Assembly: GCA_902489965.1 (NCBI GenBank)
Contig: CABUCA010000002.1
Coordinates: 1-60,453 of the forward strand
Direction: 5' to 3'
Source of the DNA: an uncultured Collinsella sp.
GTDB taxonomy: Bacteria; Actinomycetota; Coriobacteriia; Coriobacteriales; Coriobacteriaceae
DNA length: 60,453 nt
This document shows positions 15,789-25,993 of this stretch, piece by piece. Position numbers and translations under genes: made by a program. Position 1 is the first letter of the stretch; each line of letters starts with the position of its first letter. The notes under the pieces were generated by a model. That model did no database searches. It saw nothing but the letters and a program-made list of their open reading frames with translations, and had not been told where the DNA came from.

Positions 15789-16666
15789 TTTGAAGCCCCT
15801 TTCAGCGTGAGGCGAAGATAGTCGTCAATGGTTGCCCGATCGCAGGGAATCTCGGGAAAGGCCTCGAGCGTTTCGCGACGGTTGGGCACGAGCACGTCCA
15901 CGCTGTAGGCGCGGCGGGCGGCATGGGCACCTTCGACGCAAGCCATAAGCTCGGCGGCCTGTGCCTGAGTGCAGTGGGCGATGCCGGCTCGGTCGGTAAT
16001 GTCCTCGCGCGGCAGGTCAAACACAATCGAGCCGTTATCGATGCAGATGACGCGATCAGCGGTGCGATCGAGGTCGGACGTAATGTGGCTCGAGAGCAGC
16101 ACGCTGCACTGACCGCCAGAAACAAAGGCGAGCAGCTCATCGAGCAGCTCCTCGCGTGCCATGGGATCGAGGCCCGCGGTGGCTTCGTCCAAAACGAGCA
16201 GCTTGGCCTTGTGGCTGAGCGCACAGGCAAGCTGCAGCTTCATGCCCATGCCGCGGGAGAGGTCCTTGACCTTTGTCTTGGGATCGAGGCCAAATCGGTT
16301 GATGAATCCGGCGAACGTTTCGCGGTCCCACGTGGGGTACGCCGGGCCTACGAGCGACTCGATCTGGCCCACCTTGAGCGTGGAGGGGAAGGGGCACGTG
16401 TCCAGGACAAGACCGACGCGGGAGCGTAGATGGCGCTGCGTTTCATCGGGCGCGTCGGCACCACAGCGCTGCCCAAACAGGTGCACTTCGCCGGCATCGA
16501 GCTTTATAAGCCCAAGCGCGGCGCGAATCGTCGTTGTTTTGCCGGCGCCGTTTGCGCCCACAAAGCCAACAATCTGGCCGGGCTCCACGGCGAGCGTGAC
16601 ATCGCGTAGTGAAAAGCGGTCGCTCACACGGCGTGAGATACCTTTGAGTTCTAGCAAGTTTTTCAT
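15785..16666 (-). CDS. ABC transporter ATP-binding protein
   Basis: A 293-residue ABC ATPase. Walker A is GANGAGKTT (near 37-45), the signature is LSRGMGMKLQLA, and Walker B is LLVLDEATAGLD followed by the H-loop SSHITSDLDR. The C-terminal 70 residues form a small extra domain of unknown role. It is the middle gene of a GntR-ATPase-permease operon. AAAGG lies 7 nt before the ATG. Confidence 0.92.
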   Translation of the reverse strand: MKNLLELKGISRRVSDRFSLRDVTLAVEPGQIVGFVGANGAGKTTTIRAALGLIKLDAGEVHLFGQRCGADAPDETQRHLRSRVGLVLDTCPFPSTLKVGQIESLVGPAYPTWDRETFAGFINRFGLDPKTKVKDLSRGMGMKLQLACALSHKAKLLVLDEATAGLDPMAREELLDELLAFVSGGQCSVLLSSHITSDLDRTADRVICIDNGSIVFDLPREDITDRAGIAHCTQAQAAELMACVEGAHAARRAYSVDVLVPNRRETLEAFPEIPCDRATIDDYLRLTLKGASK

Positions 16667-16689
16667 GGTATAGCCTTTCTTGCAGATGG

Positions 16690-17070
16690 CTACTGCATGG
16701 TTTCGGGGGCTACCAGGTCGAGCATCTCGTGCAGCTTGTCGCGTGTGACGCCCAGGGTTTCGGCTTGGCTTGCCGCTTTCGCAAGTAGCTCTTCGATATG
16801 GCAGAGCTGGTTTTCGCGCAAGAGCTCCTGGTTGCCCTCGGCGACAAAACAGCCCTTGCCCTGCACGGTGCAGATAAACCCGAGCTGCTCCAGGTCGGCG
16901 TAGGAGCGCTTGGTGGTGATGACGCTCACCCCAAGATCGCTCGCGAGTGCACGGATGCTGGGAAGTTTGGCTCCCGCAGCGAGTGTGCCCGAAAGGATCT
17001 GAGCTTTGACCTGCGAGGTTATCTGCTCGTAGATGGGCTTATCGCTCGAATTGGATAGGATGATGTCCAC
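16690..17070 (-). CDS. GntR family regulator, YtrA-type
   Basis: A 126-residue repressor-like protein with an N-terminal winged helix (KPIYEQITSQVKAQILSG, KLPSIRALASDLGVSVITTKRSYADLEQLG, TVQGKGCFVA) and a short helical C-terminus typical of the YtrA subfamily. The start is GTG with AAGGAG 6 nt upstream. It heads the ABC exporter operon and very likely autoregulates it through the GTGTATATA palindrome 28 bp upstream. Confidence 0.9.
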   Translation of the reverse strand: MDIILSNSSDKPIYEQITSQVKAQILSGTLAAGAKLPSIRALASDLGVSVITTKRSYADLEQLGFICTVQGKGCFVAEGNQELLRENQLCHIEELLAKAASQAETLGVTRDKLHEMLDLVAPETMQ

Positions 17071-17097
17071 AGCGGCTCCTTAGCTGATGGGCTACAC

Positions 17098-17129
17098 GTG
17101 TATATAACCGGTAAGCACAGTATATACAC
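17098..17129 (-). promoter_or_regulatory. GTGTATATA-N14-TATATACAC operator for the GntR-ABC operon
   Basis: A perfect 9-bp inverted repeat with a 14-bp spacer lies just upstream of the GntR start. Palindromes of this form are the known binding sites of YtrA-type GntR proteins, and AT-rich half sites could overlap the -10 box. Confidence 0.65.
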
Positions 17130-17186
17130 ACTATGCACAGTTATGCAAGAGGAAATTACGGGGCTGTCCGTCCCTCTACTCATTCA

Positions 17187-17402
17187 TCTCAGTCTGTAAC
17201 ACTAAGACCCGTTTTTGCTGGCTAACTGTTACAGATTGAGATTTTGTCGACAGGTCCATTCATTTGTCTTGATCTGTAACATCTAGACCCGTTTTTGCTG
17301 GCTAACTGTTACAGATCAAGATATTGGATGCCCGCCCTGTGCGTTCATCTCAATCTGTAACATCTGGAGGTCAAAAACCCTTCTTGGTGTTACAGATTGA
17401 GA
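17187..17402. repeat. Three tandem 55-nt hairpins with covarying stems, 80-bp period
   Basis: Hairpins at 17187-17241, 17267-17321 and 17348-17402 each have 15-bp arms with the constant inner part CTGTAACA/TGTTACAG. Outer arm bases change in pairs: TCTCA...TGAGA in one and TCTTG...CAAGA in another, and the first unit has one G-T wobble. The first two share the loop core GACCCGTTTTTGCTGGC; the third differs. Each unit is preceded by TTCAT. They fill the space between the GntR operator and the prfC promoter. Confidence 0.75.
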
Positions 17403-17494
17403 CAAACCGTCGCGGAACATCGCTGACATTCCACCGTCCGAGCCCCAGCTGATGAATTTGTCCTGATAGGCGCCCTAGATCGGGATTTCGCGGC

Positions 17495-17500
17495 TACAAT
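17495..17500 (+). promoter_or_regulatory. TACAAT -10 box of prfC
   Basis: GGCTACAATAG lies 47 nt before the prfC start, with the expected ribosome site AGAAAGGA in between. No consensus -35 is evident. Confidence 0.5.
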
Positions 17501-17547
17501 AGTGCGGTTACAACGACGTAATGCACTCAATGCAAGAAAGGATCCGC

Positions 17548-19161
<1,614 letters not shown>

Positions 19162-19167
19162 CGCATC

Positions 19168-19203
19168 GGCGCGGTGGCCCTGCGGGGCTGCCGCGCCGTT
19201 TGC
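19168..19203 (+). terminator. Terminator after prfC
   Basis: GGCGCGG and GGCCC pair with GGGGC and CCGCGCC across a short loop, followed by GTTTGCTT. It lies 7 nt past the stop codon. Confidence 0.7.
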
Positions 19204-19232
19204 TTGCCTGATGCCGTGTGAGCGGCTATCAT
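19204..19232 (+). promoter_or_regulatory. Promoter TTGCCT-N17-TATCAT before the VUT transporter
   Basis: A -35 TTGCCT (19204-19209) and a -10 TATCAT (19227-19232) are spaced by exactly 17 bp. The transcript would start near 19239 and carry a leader of about 80 nt. Confidence 0.55.
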
Positions 19233-19261
19233 ACCCACCGTCGTCTCAAGACCGGGGCGTC

Positions 19262-19311
19262 CGAGCAGTTCGGGTCCGATATCCTGCTCGTTAAACCTAA
19301 AACCAAAGGAG
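19262..19311 (+). promoter_or_regulatory. Candidate preQ1-I-like riboswitch in the transporter leader
   Basis: A 7-bp stem (CGAGCAG at 19262-19268 with CTGCTCG at 19284-19290) encloses a loop starting TTCGGGT. An A-rich tail (TTAAACCTAAAA) follows, then ACC, which can pair with loop GGT, then AAAGGAG, the ribosome site. This stem / UUC loop / A-rich tail / pseudoknot-next-to-SD order resembles class I preQ1 aptamers, and the gene is a queuosine-precursor-type transporter. The match is by eye and not exact to the consensus. Confidence 0.4.
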
Positions 19312-19317
19312 TACATA

Positions 19318-20040
19318 ATGATCAAGAAGGTCATGGAGGACTACAAGGTCCTGTTGCGGAGCATTCCCGCGGCAACGGTTTCGCTGTTTTTCGTGAGTGT
19401 CATCATGATGAACCTGCTGGCCAACAAAGAGCTCATCAGCCTGCCGTATCTGGCACTCGATTGCGGCTTTGTGGTGAGCTGGGTCTCGTTTTTGTGCCAA
19501 GACATGATCTGCAAGCGCTTTGGCGCCAAGGCATCCATCAAAATCTCTATCCTCGCGCTGCTGGTTAACCTGGCCGTGAGCCTGTGCTTTTGGGCATGTT
19601 CGCTCACGCCCGGCATGTGGGGCGCCTACTACGACACGGGCATGATCGAGGTCAACACCGCCCTTAACGCCACCATCGGTGGCACCTGGTACGTGGTGCT
19701 GGGCTCTTCGCTGGCAATGCTCGTTTCTGCCGTGGTTAACTCCACGCTCAACCAGTCGCTCGGCCGTATGCTCAAAAAGAATAACTTTGCGAGCTTCGCC
19801 TTCCGTTCCTATGTGTCTACGGGTGTTGGCCAGTTTATCGACAACCTGGTCTTTGCCATTGTGGTGAGCCACACGTTCTTTGGTTGGACCTGGGTGCAGG
19901 TCCTTATGTGCTCGCTGACCGGCGCTGTCGCCGAGCTGCTGTGCGAGGTCTTCCTGAGCCCCGTGGGCTACAGGGTCGTGCGCGGCTGGGAGCGCGAGAA
20001 TGTGGGTTCCGAGTACCTCGAGCGCCACGCAACCGCCTAA
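19318..20040 (+). CDS. VUT family / queuosine precursor transporter (YhhQ-like)
   Basis: A 240-residue inner-membrane protein with six or so hydrophobic segments. Family hallmarks are MNLLANKELI, SWVSFLCQDMICKRFGAKAS, VNSTLNQSLGRMLKKNN and the C-terminal STGVGQFIDNLVFAIVVS. COG1738 members import queuosine precursors such as preQ0 or preQ1. AGGAG lies 6 nt before the ATG and is the 3' edge of a candidate aptamer. The SDR gene follows 9 bp after the stop, so they share a transcript. Confidence 0.82.
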   Translation: MIKKVMEDYKVLLRSIPAATVSLFFVSVIMMNLLANKELISLPYLALDCGFVVSWVSFLCQDMICKRFGAKASIKISILALLVNLAVSLCFWACSLTPGMWGAYYDTGMIEVNTALNATIGGTWYVVLGSSLAMLVSAVVNSTLNQSLGRMLKKNNFASFAFRSYVSTGVGQFIDNLVFAIVVSHTFFGWTWVQVLMCSLTGAVAELLCEVFLSPVGYRVVRGWERENVGSEYLERHATA

Positions 20041-20049
20041 GGAGCAAGT

Positions 20050-20730
20050 ATGCGGGTTTTGATCACGGGCGCTTCGGGCGGTATCGGAGCCGCGTGCGTG
20101 CAGCGCTTTTTGGACGAGGGCCACGAGGTCGTGGGCTTTGATCTGCTGCCGGCGGCGATCGAACACGAACGCTATCGCCATCTGATCGTTGATGTCCGCG
20201 AGCCTGACTCGTTTCCAGGCGACCTTGAGCCTCAGGTAATCGTGAATGTTGCCGGTACGCAGGATTCGGCCGACGACATCGCCTCCAACCTGCGTGGCAC
20301 CATCAACGTGACCGAGCACTATGCCTTTGTGGGGGAGGGGCTTGCCGCCAAGCCGGCGCCTGCTATCCAATCCGTGGTCAATGTGGGGTCGGCGAGCGGG
20401 CATACGGGATCGGAGTTTCCCGCCTATGCCGCCAGCAAGGGTGGCGTTATCGCCTACACCAAGAACCTTGCAAACCGTCTGGCGCCGCAGGCCATCGCCA
20501 ACAGTGTGGACCCGGGTGGCGTTGTCACGCCGCTCAACCGTTGTGTGATGGAAGACGAGCACCTGTGGAACCAGATTATGGAACTCACGCCGCTTAAGCG
20601 CTGGGCCACTGCCCAAGAGATCGCCGAGTGGATCTACTTTGTGGGCGTGACCAACCGGTTTATGACCGGGCAGAGCCTGTTGATCGATGGCGGCGAGGCC
20701 GGCCGCACACAATTTATTTGGCCCGAATAG
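20050..20730 (+). CDS. Short-chain dehydrogenase/reductase
   Basis: A 226-residue SDR enzyme with the cofactor loop TGASGGIG at residues 7-14, NVAG near 69, catalytic Ser in NVGSASG, the YAASKGG Tyr-x-x-x-Lys pair and the PGGVVTPL segment. The substrate is not deducible; relatives include hydroxysteroid and 3-oxoacyl-ACP reductases. It is slightly short because the stretch between beta-strands 3 and 4 is reduced. AAGGAG precedes the ATG. Confidence 0.88.
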   Translation: MRVLITGASGGIGAACVQRFLDEGHEVVGFDLLPAAIEHERYRHLIVDVREPDSFPGDLEPQVIVNVAGTQDSADDIASNLRGTINVTEHYAFVGEGLAAKPAPAIQSVVNVGSASGHTGSEFPAYAASKGGVIAYTKNLANRLAPQAIANSVDPGGVVTPLNRCVMEDEHLWNQIMELTPLKRWATAQEIAEWIYFVGVTNRFMTGQSLLIDGGEAGRTQFIWPE

Positions 20731-20731
20731 G

Positions 20732-20766
20732 AAACGCGCCCGATGGAAAGCCGTCGGGCGCGTTTT
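20732..20766 (+). terminator. Terminator after the SDR gene
   Basis: AAACGCGCCCGA pairs perfectly with TCGGGCGCGTTT, followed by TT. A canonical intrinsic terminator one base after the stop codon. Confidence 0.88.
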
Positions 20767-20780
20767 TGATGTATCGATTT

Positions 20781-21506
20781 TTAGCCGATGCAAGTCCAGT
20801 TGACGGGGGTCGAGCCGTGCTGTTCGAGTAGCCGATTGGCAGCGGAGAAGGGGCGCGACCCCATAAAGGCGGGGAGTTCTGCCGTGGCACGGTTGGCCGA
20901 AAGCGGCGAGGGGTGCGTAGAGGCCAGGCAGAACTTGCCGGTTGCCTTGCCCGCACCAGTTGCGGCGAGCTTGCCTTCGACCATCTGCTGGGCAAAGCGG
21001 CCCCATGCCAAAAAGACTACCGGTTGGGGCAGCTGACAGCAGCGTTCGATAACGTAGTCGGTGAGCGTACTCCAGCCCAGTTTGGCGTGCGAGTTCGCGG
21101 CATGCTCGCGCACGGTGAGCGTAGTGTTGAGGAGCAGGACGCCCTGCTGTGCCCATGGTGTTAGGTCTCCCGTGGCGGGAATGGGGCAACCCAGGTCGGC
21201 TTTGAGCTCCTTATAGATGTTGCGCAGGCTTGGCGGCAACTTGGTTTGCGTCGCGGGGACCGAGAACGACAGCCCCATGGCCTGGTTGGGTCCGTGATAG
21301 GGGTCCTGACCCAAGATGACAACCTTGACCTGGTCGGCCGGCGTGTAGGCGAGGGCATTGAGGATGTCGTCTTGTGCCGGGTAGATGGTCTGCTCGGCAC
21401 GCAAAAGGGCGATGCGCTCGAGCAGCTGGTTCGTAGTGTCACGTACCGGCTGCGGCGCATCGCCCAACCAAGTTGCTATGTTGCGGTCGCGGGTTACGGT
21501 GTCCAT
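20781..21506 (-). CDS. ung: Uracil-DNA glycosylase, family 1
   Basis: A 241-residue UNG that excises uracil from DNA in base excision repair. The catalytic water-activating loop GQDPYHGPNQAMGLSFSV has the family's Asp and His. LLLNTTLTV supplies the uracil-recognition Asn, and STHPSPLSANR is the DNA-intercalation loop with its His. AAGGAG precedes the ATG by about 5 nt. Length is normal (about 225). It is convergent with the SDR gene. Confidence 0.96.
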   Translation of the reverse strand: MDTVTRDRNIATWLGDAPQPVRDTTNQLLERIALLRAEQTIYPAQDDILNALAYTPADQVKVVILGQDPYHGPNQAMGLSFSVPATQTKLPPSLRNIYKELKADLGCPIPATGDLTPWAQQGVLLLNTTLTVREHAANSHAKLGWSTLTDYVIERCCQLPQPVVFLAWGRFAQQMVEGKLAATGAGKATGKFCLASTHPSPLSANRATAELPAFMGSRPFSAANRLLEQHGSTPVNWTCIG

Positions 21507-21594
21507 GGGGCTCCTTTATGGCAGATGCTCTGTTGGCATCTATTGTAAAGGCGCACCGGTTGCCTTTATGCCGCGGCTGCATAAGGAGTGGGGT

Positions 21595-22497
21595 CTACGA
21601 GACGTGCTCGGGCGCTCCTGCCATGCGAGCCTGTCCATGTGCGCGGAGGCGCGGAAGCTCGACGGTTGCCACCATGACGCCGGTGAGGATGAGAGCGGCG
21701 CCAAAGAAGGCGATGGGGCTCAGGACTTCGCCAACCAAGAAGAACGAGAAGACCGCGGAGCAAACCGGCTCCAGCGAGAAGGCAAAGCCCGTGGTCTCGG
21801 CGGGAACATGGGGCTGCACGATTGTTTGGGTAATGAAGCCGTAGGCAGAGCAGATGAGTGCGAGTGCGACGACAACGACGATCTCGCTCGGCGTGCCGGG
21901 AAGCATGAAGCCGCCAAAGGCGCATGCGGCAATGCCCGAGAACAGGCCGCCAAAGCCCAGCTGCCAAACGCCCAGAGCCAGCGGGTCGACATCTTCGACA
22001 AAGCGCTTGGCTACGATAATGTGGCTGGCATAGATAAAGGCGGAGAGCAGCATGATGAGCGCGCCCGGGTTCAGGCTGGTGAAGTCGGCGCCCGAGAGCA
22101 GCAGCATGCCGCAGGTGACGATAGCCGTGCCGACGAGCACCTTGCGCTCGGGGGCGCGACGCAGCAGGGCGGCGTTGGCAAACGGCACGATCACGACCGT
22201 CAGGCTCTGCAAAAAGCCGGCAGTGGAGGCAGAGGTGAGGCTGGAGCCCAGGCACATGCAGGTGAGCTCGGTTGCCATAATGGCGCCGATGATAGCGGCG
22301 CGAACCATAAGGTCGCGGTTGATACGGAAAGCGCGCTTGTGGAAGAGCAGCAGGCAGGCCACAAAGGCGATGATGCAGCGCAGCGCAACGATGCTCGTGG
22401 CGTTCATGCTGTCCATGCCGATCTTCATGAGGGGGTACGAAAAGCCCCATGCGACGGGAACGGAAAATGAGAGCGCGATTGCTTTTTTGCGATCCAT
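21595..22497 (-). CDS. EamA/DMT family transporter
   Basis: A 300-residue membrane protein with ten TM segments in two EamA halves (first half begins SVPVAWGFSYPLMK, second ALIMLLSAFIYASHIIVAKRFV). A short charged tail follows. It is divergent from a LysR gene 158 bp away, a layout that usually means the regulator controls the exporter. The substrate is unknown. AAGGAG precedes the ATG. Confidence 0.87.
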   Translation of the reverse strand: MDRKKAIALSFSVPVAWGFSYPLMKIGMDSMNATSIVALRCIIAFVACLLLFHKRAFRINRDLMVRAAIIGAIMATELTCMCLGSSLTSASTAGFLQSLTVVIVPFANAALLRRAPERKVLVGTAIVTCGMLLLSGADFTSLNPGALIMLLSAFIYASHIIVAKRFVEDVDPLALGVWQLGFGGLFSGIAACAFGGFMLPGTPSEIVVVVALALICSAYGFITQTIVQPHVPAETTGFAFSLEPVCSAVFSFFLVGEVLSPIAFFGAALILTGVMVATVELPRLRAHGQARMAGAPEHVS

Positions 22498-22655
22498 GGG
22501 GCTCCTTTTGTTACAGAACGGTTTCGTAAAAAGGATTCTGCTCTCAGATGTGGATGTAGTAAAGCGAATGTATCTTCAGTATGATTAAGAAATGCTAATG
22601 TTGGCAGAAAAAGCCCTGGCAAAACGTTTTACGTCTGCATTGATGGGGAGGCACA

Positions 22656-23522
22656 ATGGCATCGCGGTATCAGATTGTTTGTATGGTGGTCGATCGCGGC
22701 AGTCTTAAGGGCGTGGCCGATGAGCTGGGCTATACGCAAAGTGCGGTGAGCCAGGCCGTCAAGGCGCTCGAGCGCGAGTTAGGCACCACGCTTATCGAGC
22801 GCGGCAAGCAGGGCGTTTCGCTTACGCGCGACGGCAAGCAGTATCTGCCGTACCTGCGCCAGATCGTGACCGCCGAGGCCGAGCTCGAGGGCAAGCGCCA
22901 GGAGCTGCTGGGACTTTCCTCGACTGATATTCGTATTGCGACGTTTACCAACGTGAGTCGAACCGTGTTGCCGCGCGTGATCCGCGACTTTGGGGCCCTG
23001 CACCCGGGCGTACACTTTACCCTCAAGCAGGGCGATTACACGCGCAACGCTCAGTGGGTGCACGATGGCGTGGTCGATTTTTGTTTTACGGCACGCGGAT
23101 TTACCGCTGGGCTCGAGAAGCGTGTGGTCTATCACGACGAGTTGGTGGCATTGTTGCCGGCGGCGCATCCGCTGACGGCAAAGGAAAAGGTGACACTCGC
23201 TGACCTAGCGTCCGAGCCGTTTGTGCTGCTGGATGAAGGCGAACAGAGCCTGGTGCTCGATGCATTCGCGGCGCATGGGCTGTCGCCGCACGTGACGAGC
23301 GAGGTGACCGACGACTACACCATCATGGCGATGGTGGAGGAAGGCCTGGGCGTGAGTATGCTTTATCGCCGTACCGTTGAGGGCGTGCAAGCCGATATCC
23401 GTGTGCGGCCTATCGTGCATGCCCCCTCGCGCGACGTGGTGGCCGCCTGGCGCAGCTGGGACACCATGCCCATCGCCACGAGGCGCTTTATCGACTATAT
23501 GAGCTCGCATATTGTCAATTAA
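22656..23522 (+). CDS. LysR family transcriptional regulator
   Basis: A 288-residue LysR regulator: winged helix (residues 1-60; DRGSLKGVADELGYTQSAVSQAVKALERELG) and an effector domain from about 90 (DIRIATFTNVSRTVLPRVIRDF). The DNA-binding domain is a little short at the N-terminus, starting SRYQIVCMVVD. GGGGAGG precedes the ATG. It probably controls the divergent DMT transporter; the ligand is unknown. Confidence 0.9.
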   Translation: MASRYQIVCMVVDRGSLKGVADELGYTQSAVSQAVKALERELGTTLIERGKQGVSLTRDGKQYLPYLRQIVTAEAELEGKRQELLGLSSTDIRIATFTNVSRTVLPRVIRDFGALHPGVHFTLKQGDYTRNAQWVHDGVVDFCFTARGFTAGLEKRVVYHDELVALLPAAHPLTAKEKVTLADLASEPFVLLDEGEQSLVLDAFAAHGLSPHVTSEVTDDYTIMAMVEEGLGVSMLYRRTVEGVQADIRVRPIVHAPSRDVVAAWRSWDTMPIATRRFIDYMSSHIVN

Positions 23523-23549
23523 TGACTGGCGTGGCGTTGAGTGCGGTGT

Positions 23550-24932
23550 TTAGCGGGCTGTCGCTTTGGCTTGGGCGGCGCGATAGGTGCGTGCCGGGTG
23601 GCAGAGTAATACCGCCACGACCATAAAGAACGCCGTGGTGCCCAGGCTGATGGGGTAGACCATCATGATGTTCGCAAAGGTGCGGAAGTGCGGGAACACG
23701 CAGAACACCCAATAGAAGCGGATGCCGCAGACACAGATCATGGTGATGAGGGCGGGCATGAGCGAGATACCAAAGCCGCGCAGGTAGCCGGACATGTTTT
23801 CGTAGAACATGCTAAAGGCGTACGCCGGGAAAATCGAGCACACGCGGATATAGCCGATCGAGACGATGTTGGGATCGCTGTTGAACAGCGATAGGATTTC
23901 GCGCCCGAGGCCGACAATAACGATAATCGTGGTGAGGGCAACGATACCGCCTTCGACCAGGCAGACCTTAAGCGTCTTGGTGCAGCGGTCGATCTGGCGG
24001 GCACCGTGGTTTTGTCCCACAAAGGTGGTGCAAGCCTGGCTAAAGCTGTTGAGCAGGTTGTAGCACACGTACTCCAGGCTCATGGCGGCGCTCGATGCCG
24101 CCATGACCTCGGTGCCCAGGCTGTTGATGGCGGACTGGATGATGATGTTGGCGACGGCAAAGACAGCGCTTTGGATGCCGGCGGGCAGTCCGATCTTGAC
24201 GATGCGCTTGAGGGCGACGGGGTCGATAGCCAGGTCGCGTAGGGTGACGCGGACGACGGAGTCGGTCTTGAGCAGGCGGATAAAGAGTGTAGCGGCACTG
24301 ACGGTGTAGGCGATGGCGGTGGCGATGGCGACGCCCGCGACGCCCCAGTGGAGTACGGGGACAAAGATGAGATCCAGGCCAATGTTGAGGACGGTGGACA
24401 CGGCAAGCGCCTGCAGCGGCATGCGAGTGATGCCGACGGAGCGGAAGATCGCGGCCTCAAAGTTGTAGAGCAAGATCGAGGGCATGCTAAGCAAAAAGAC
24501 GCGCAGGTAGAGCGAAGCGAGCGGCATGGTTTCGGCGGGAACGTTGAGGGCGGCGAGCATGGGCTCGGCAAAGATCTCGCCCAGCGCGATGACGACAAAG
24601 CCCACGAGCGCCATTAAAATTGAGGTATGGACGGCGCGTTTGACCATGTTCTGATCGTTGCGGCCGATAGCGTTGGCGATGACCACGTTGGAGCCAAGCG
24701 ACATGCCAATAAACAGGTTGAGCATAAGACTGGTAAGCGGAACATTGGAGCCGACCGCCGCCATGGCGAGGGTTCCCTGGTCGCCCGAGAAGTTGCCGAT
24801 GATGACCGTGGCGATGAGGTTCGACAGCTGTTCCAAGATGCTCGTGGCGGCCACGGGGAAGGCGAACAGGGGAATATTTCGCCACAGCGAGCCGGTGATC
24901 ATGTCAATGTGCTTAGATGCGGTATCAGCCAT
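23550..24932 (-). CDS. MATE family efflux transporter
   Basis: A 460-residue protein with twelve TM segments of the MATE (NorM/DinF-like) family, which export cationic drugs or metabolites by Na+ or H+ antiport. Family motifs include the N-terminal ITGSLWRNIPLFAFPVAATSILEQL, MAAVGSNVPLTSLMLNLFIG and mid-protein GLPAGIQSAVFAVANIIIQ repeats of the two halves. It lies 28 bp from the convergent LysR gene. The ribosome site is weak (GAGAG). Confidence 0.92.
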   Translation of the reverse strand: MADTASKHIDMITGSLWRNIPLFAFPVAATSILEQLSNLIATVIIGNFSGDQGTLAMAAVGSNVPLTSLMLNLFIGMSLGSNVVIANAIGRNDQNMVKRAVHTSILMALVGFVVIALGEIFAEPMLAALNVPAETMPLASLYLRVFLLSMPSILLYNFEAAIFRSVGITRMPLQALAVSTVLNIGLDLIFVPVLHWGVAGVAIATAIAYTVSAATLFIRLLKTDSVVRVTLRDLAIDPVALKRIVKIGLPAGIQSAVFAVANIIIQSAINSLGTEVMAASSAAMSLEYVCYNLLNSFSQACTTFVGQNHGARQIDRCTKTLKVCLVEGGIVALTTIIVIVGLGREILSLFNSDPNIVSIGYIRVCSIFPAYAFSMFYENMSGYLRGFGISLMPALITMICVCGIRFYWVFCVFPHFRTFANIMMVYPISLGTTAFFMVVAVLLCHPARTYRAAQAKATAR

Positions 24933-25004
24933 ACGCTCTCAATCTCTAACATGCTCTTTCGTGCTTATTTGCGCAGATGATGATACTCCTAATGCATTCA
25001 GTCG

Positions 25005-25052
25005 GCACTTGGGGACGTTCCTTTTCTGCCGGCAGTTGGGGACACTCCTTGT
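25005..25052 (+). repeat. Two direct copies of the GGGGAC repeat
   Basis: Copies at 25005-25025 and 25032-25052 share TTGGGGAC and TCCTT, spaced by 27 bp in the same orientation. They belong to the same family as 10361-10442, and like that copy they lie upstream of an NACAAT -10 box. Confidence 0.6.
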
Positions 25053-25082
25053 CTCTTCTATGACTAGGTTGGGAAGGCGTGC

Positions 25083-25088
25083 GACAAT
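25083..25088 (+). promoter_or_regulatory. GACAAT -10 box before the RlmA-type gene
   Basis: GGCGTGCGACAATGG lies 35 nt before the start codon and matches the context at 10465. Confidence 0.45.
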
Positions 25089-25123
25089 GGTGGGCGTTGT
25101 GTTGTTCGCGCTAAGGAGTTGCC

Positions 25124-25939
25124 ATGTTGTTGTGTCCCGTTTGCCATGAGCCGTTGGTGGACAATGAGCGCGGTGCTGCATGCGCGGGAGGACACCGGTT
25201 TGACCGTGCGCGCGAGGGCTATCTATATCTACTGCGCTCGTCCAAGAGCGGCGACTCCATGGGCGATCCCAAGTCGCAGGCACGCAGCCGTCGTGACTTT
25301 CTGAACCGTGGATACTATGCGCCGTTGCGCGATGCGATGGTCGAGCTAGTGCGCAAACAGGTGTCTGGGCGTGCTGCGTCTACGAGCGGCCCCATGACGC
25401 TGCTCGATATTTGCTGCGGCGAGGGTTACTACACCAGCGCCATGGGCACGGTGCCGGGCGTAGACGCTTACGGGTTCGACTTGGGCAAAGAGATGGTGCG
25501 CCTAGCCGCCAAGCGCGGCGATGCGACCTATTTTGTGGCCAACATGAAGGATATCCCCGTGGCCGATGGCGCCTTCGATATGGTGACCGAGCTCTTTGCT
25601 CCCTTTAACGAGCGCGAGTTTGCTCGCGTGCTGGCACCCGAAGGCTCGCTCTGCACCGTGGTGCCAGGTGCCCGTCATCTGTTTGGGCTTAAGGAAGTGC
25701 TCTACGACACGCCATACCTTAACGATGAGAAGCTGCCGAAGACCACCGAGCTCGAGTTGGTCGGAACGCAGCGGGTATCTGCGAATATTACGCTTCAGAC
25801 CCAGGCCGACATCGAGGCGGTGTTCCAGATGACGCCGTACTACTACCGCACGCGCCCTGCCGACAAAGAGCGCCTGGCAAACCTGGACACGCTCCAAACC
25901 GATATCGACTTCATCATCGCCGAGTACCGCCACAGCTAA
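25124..25939 (+). CDS. RlmA-type 23S rRNA guanine-N1 methyltransferase
   Basis: A 271-residue protein with an N-terminal zinc finger (CPVCHEPL, then ACAGGHRFDRAREGYLYLL) and a class I SAM methyltransferase domain (LLDICCGEGYYT at about 95). The pattern of zinc finger plus domain is that of RlmA, which makes m1G745 or m1G748 in helix 35 of 23S rRNA. RlmA(II) methylation affects tylosin sensitivity in other bacteria. Which guanine is the target cannot be told. AAGGAG precedes the ATG. Confidence 0.87.
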   Translation: MLLCPVCHEPLVDNERGAACAGGHRFDRAREGYLYLLRSSKSGDSMGDPKSQARSRRDFLNRGYYAPLRDAMVELVRKQVSGRAASTSGPMTLLDICCGEGYYTSAMGTVPGVDAYGFDLGKEMVRLAAKRGDATYFVANMKDIPVADGAFDMVTELFAPFNEREFARVLAPEGSLCTVVPGARHLFGLKEVLYDTPYLNDEKLPKTTELELVGTQRVSANITLQTQADIEAVFQMTPYYYRTRPADKERLANLDTLQTDIDFIIAEYRHS

Positions 25940-25940
25940 C

Positions 25941-25978
25941 AACCTGCCAAAAAGGGACAGGTTTATTTTGGTAGGTTT
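25941..25978. repeat. AAAAAGGGACAGG palindromic repeat
   Basis: AACCTGCCAAAA and TTTTGGTAGGTT are inverted ends around AGGGACAGGTTTA. The same unit occurs twice, head to head, at 52829-52930. It starts immediately after the RlmA-type stop codon. Confidence 0.75.
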
Positions 25979-25993
25979 TATCTGGGCAAACGT

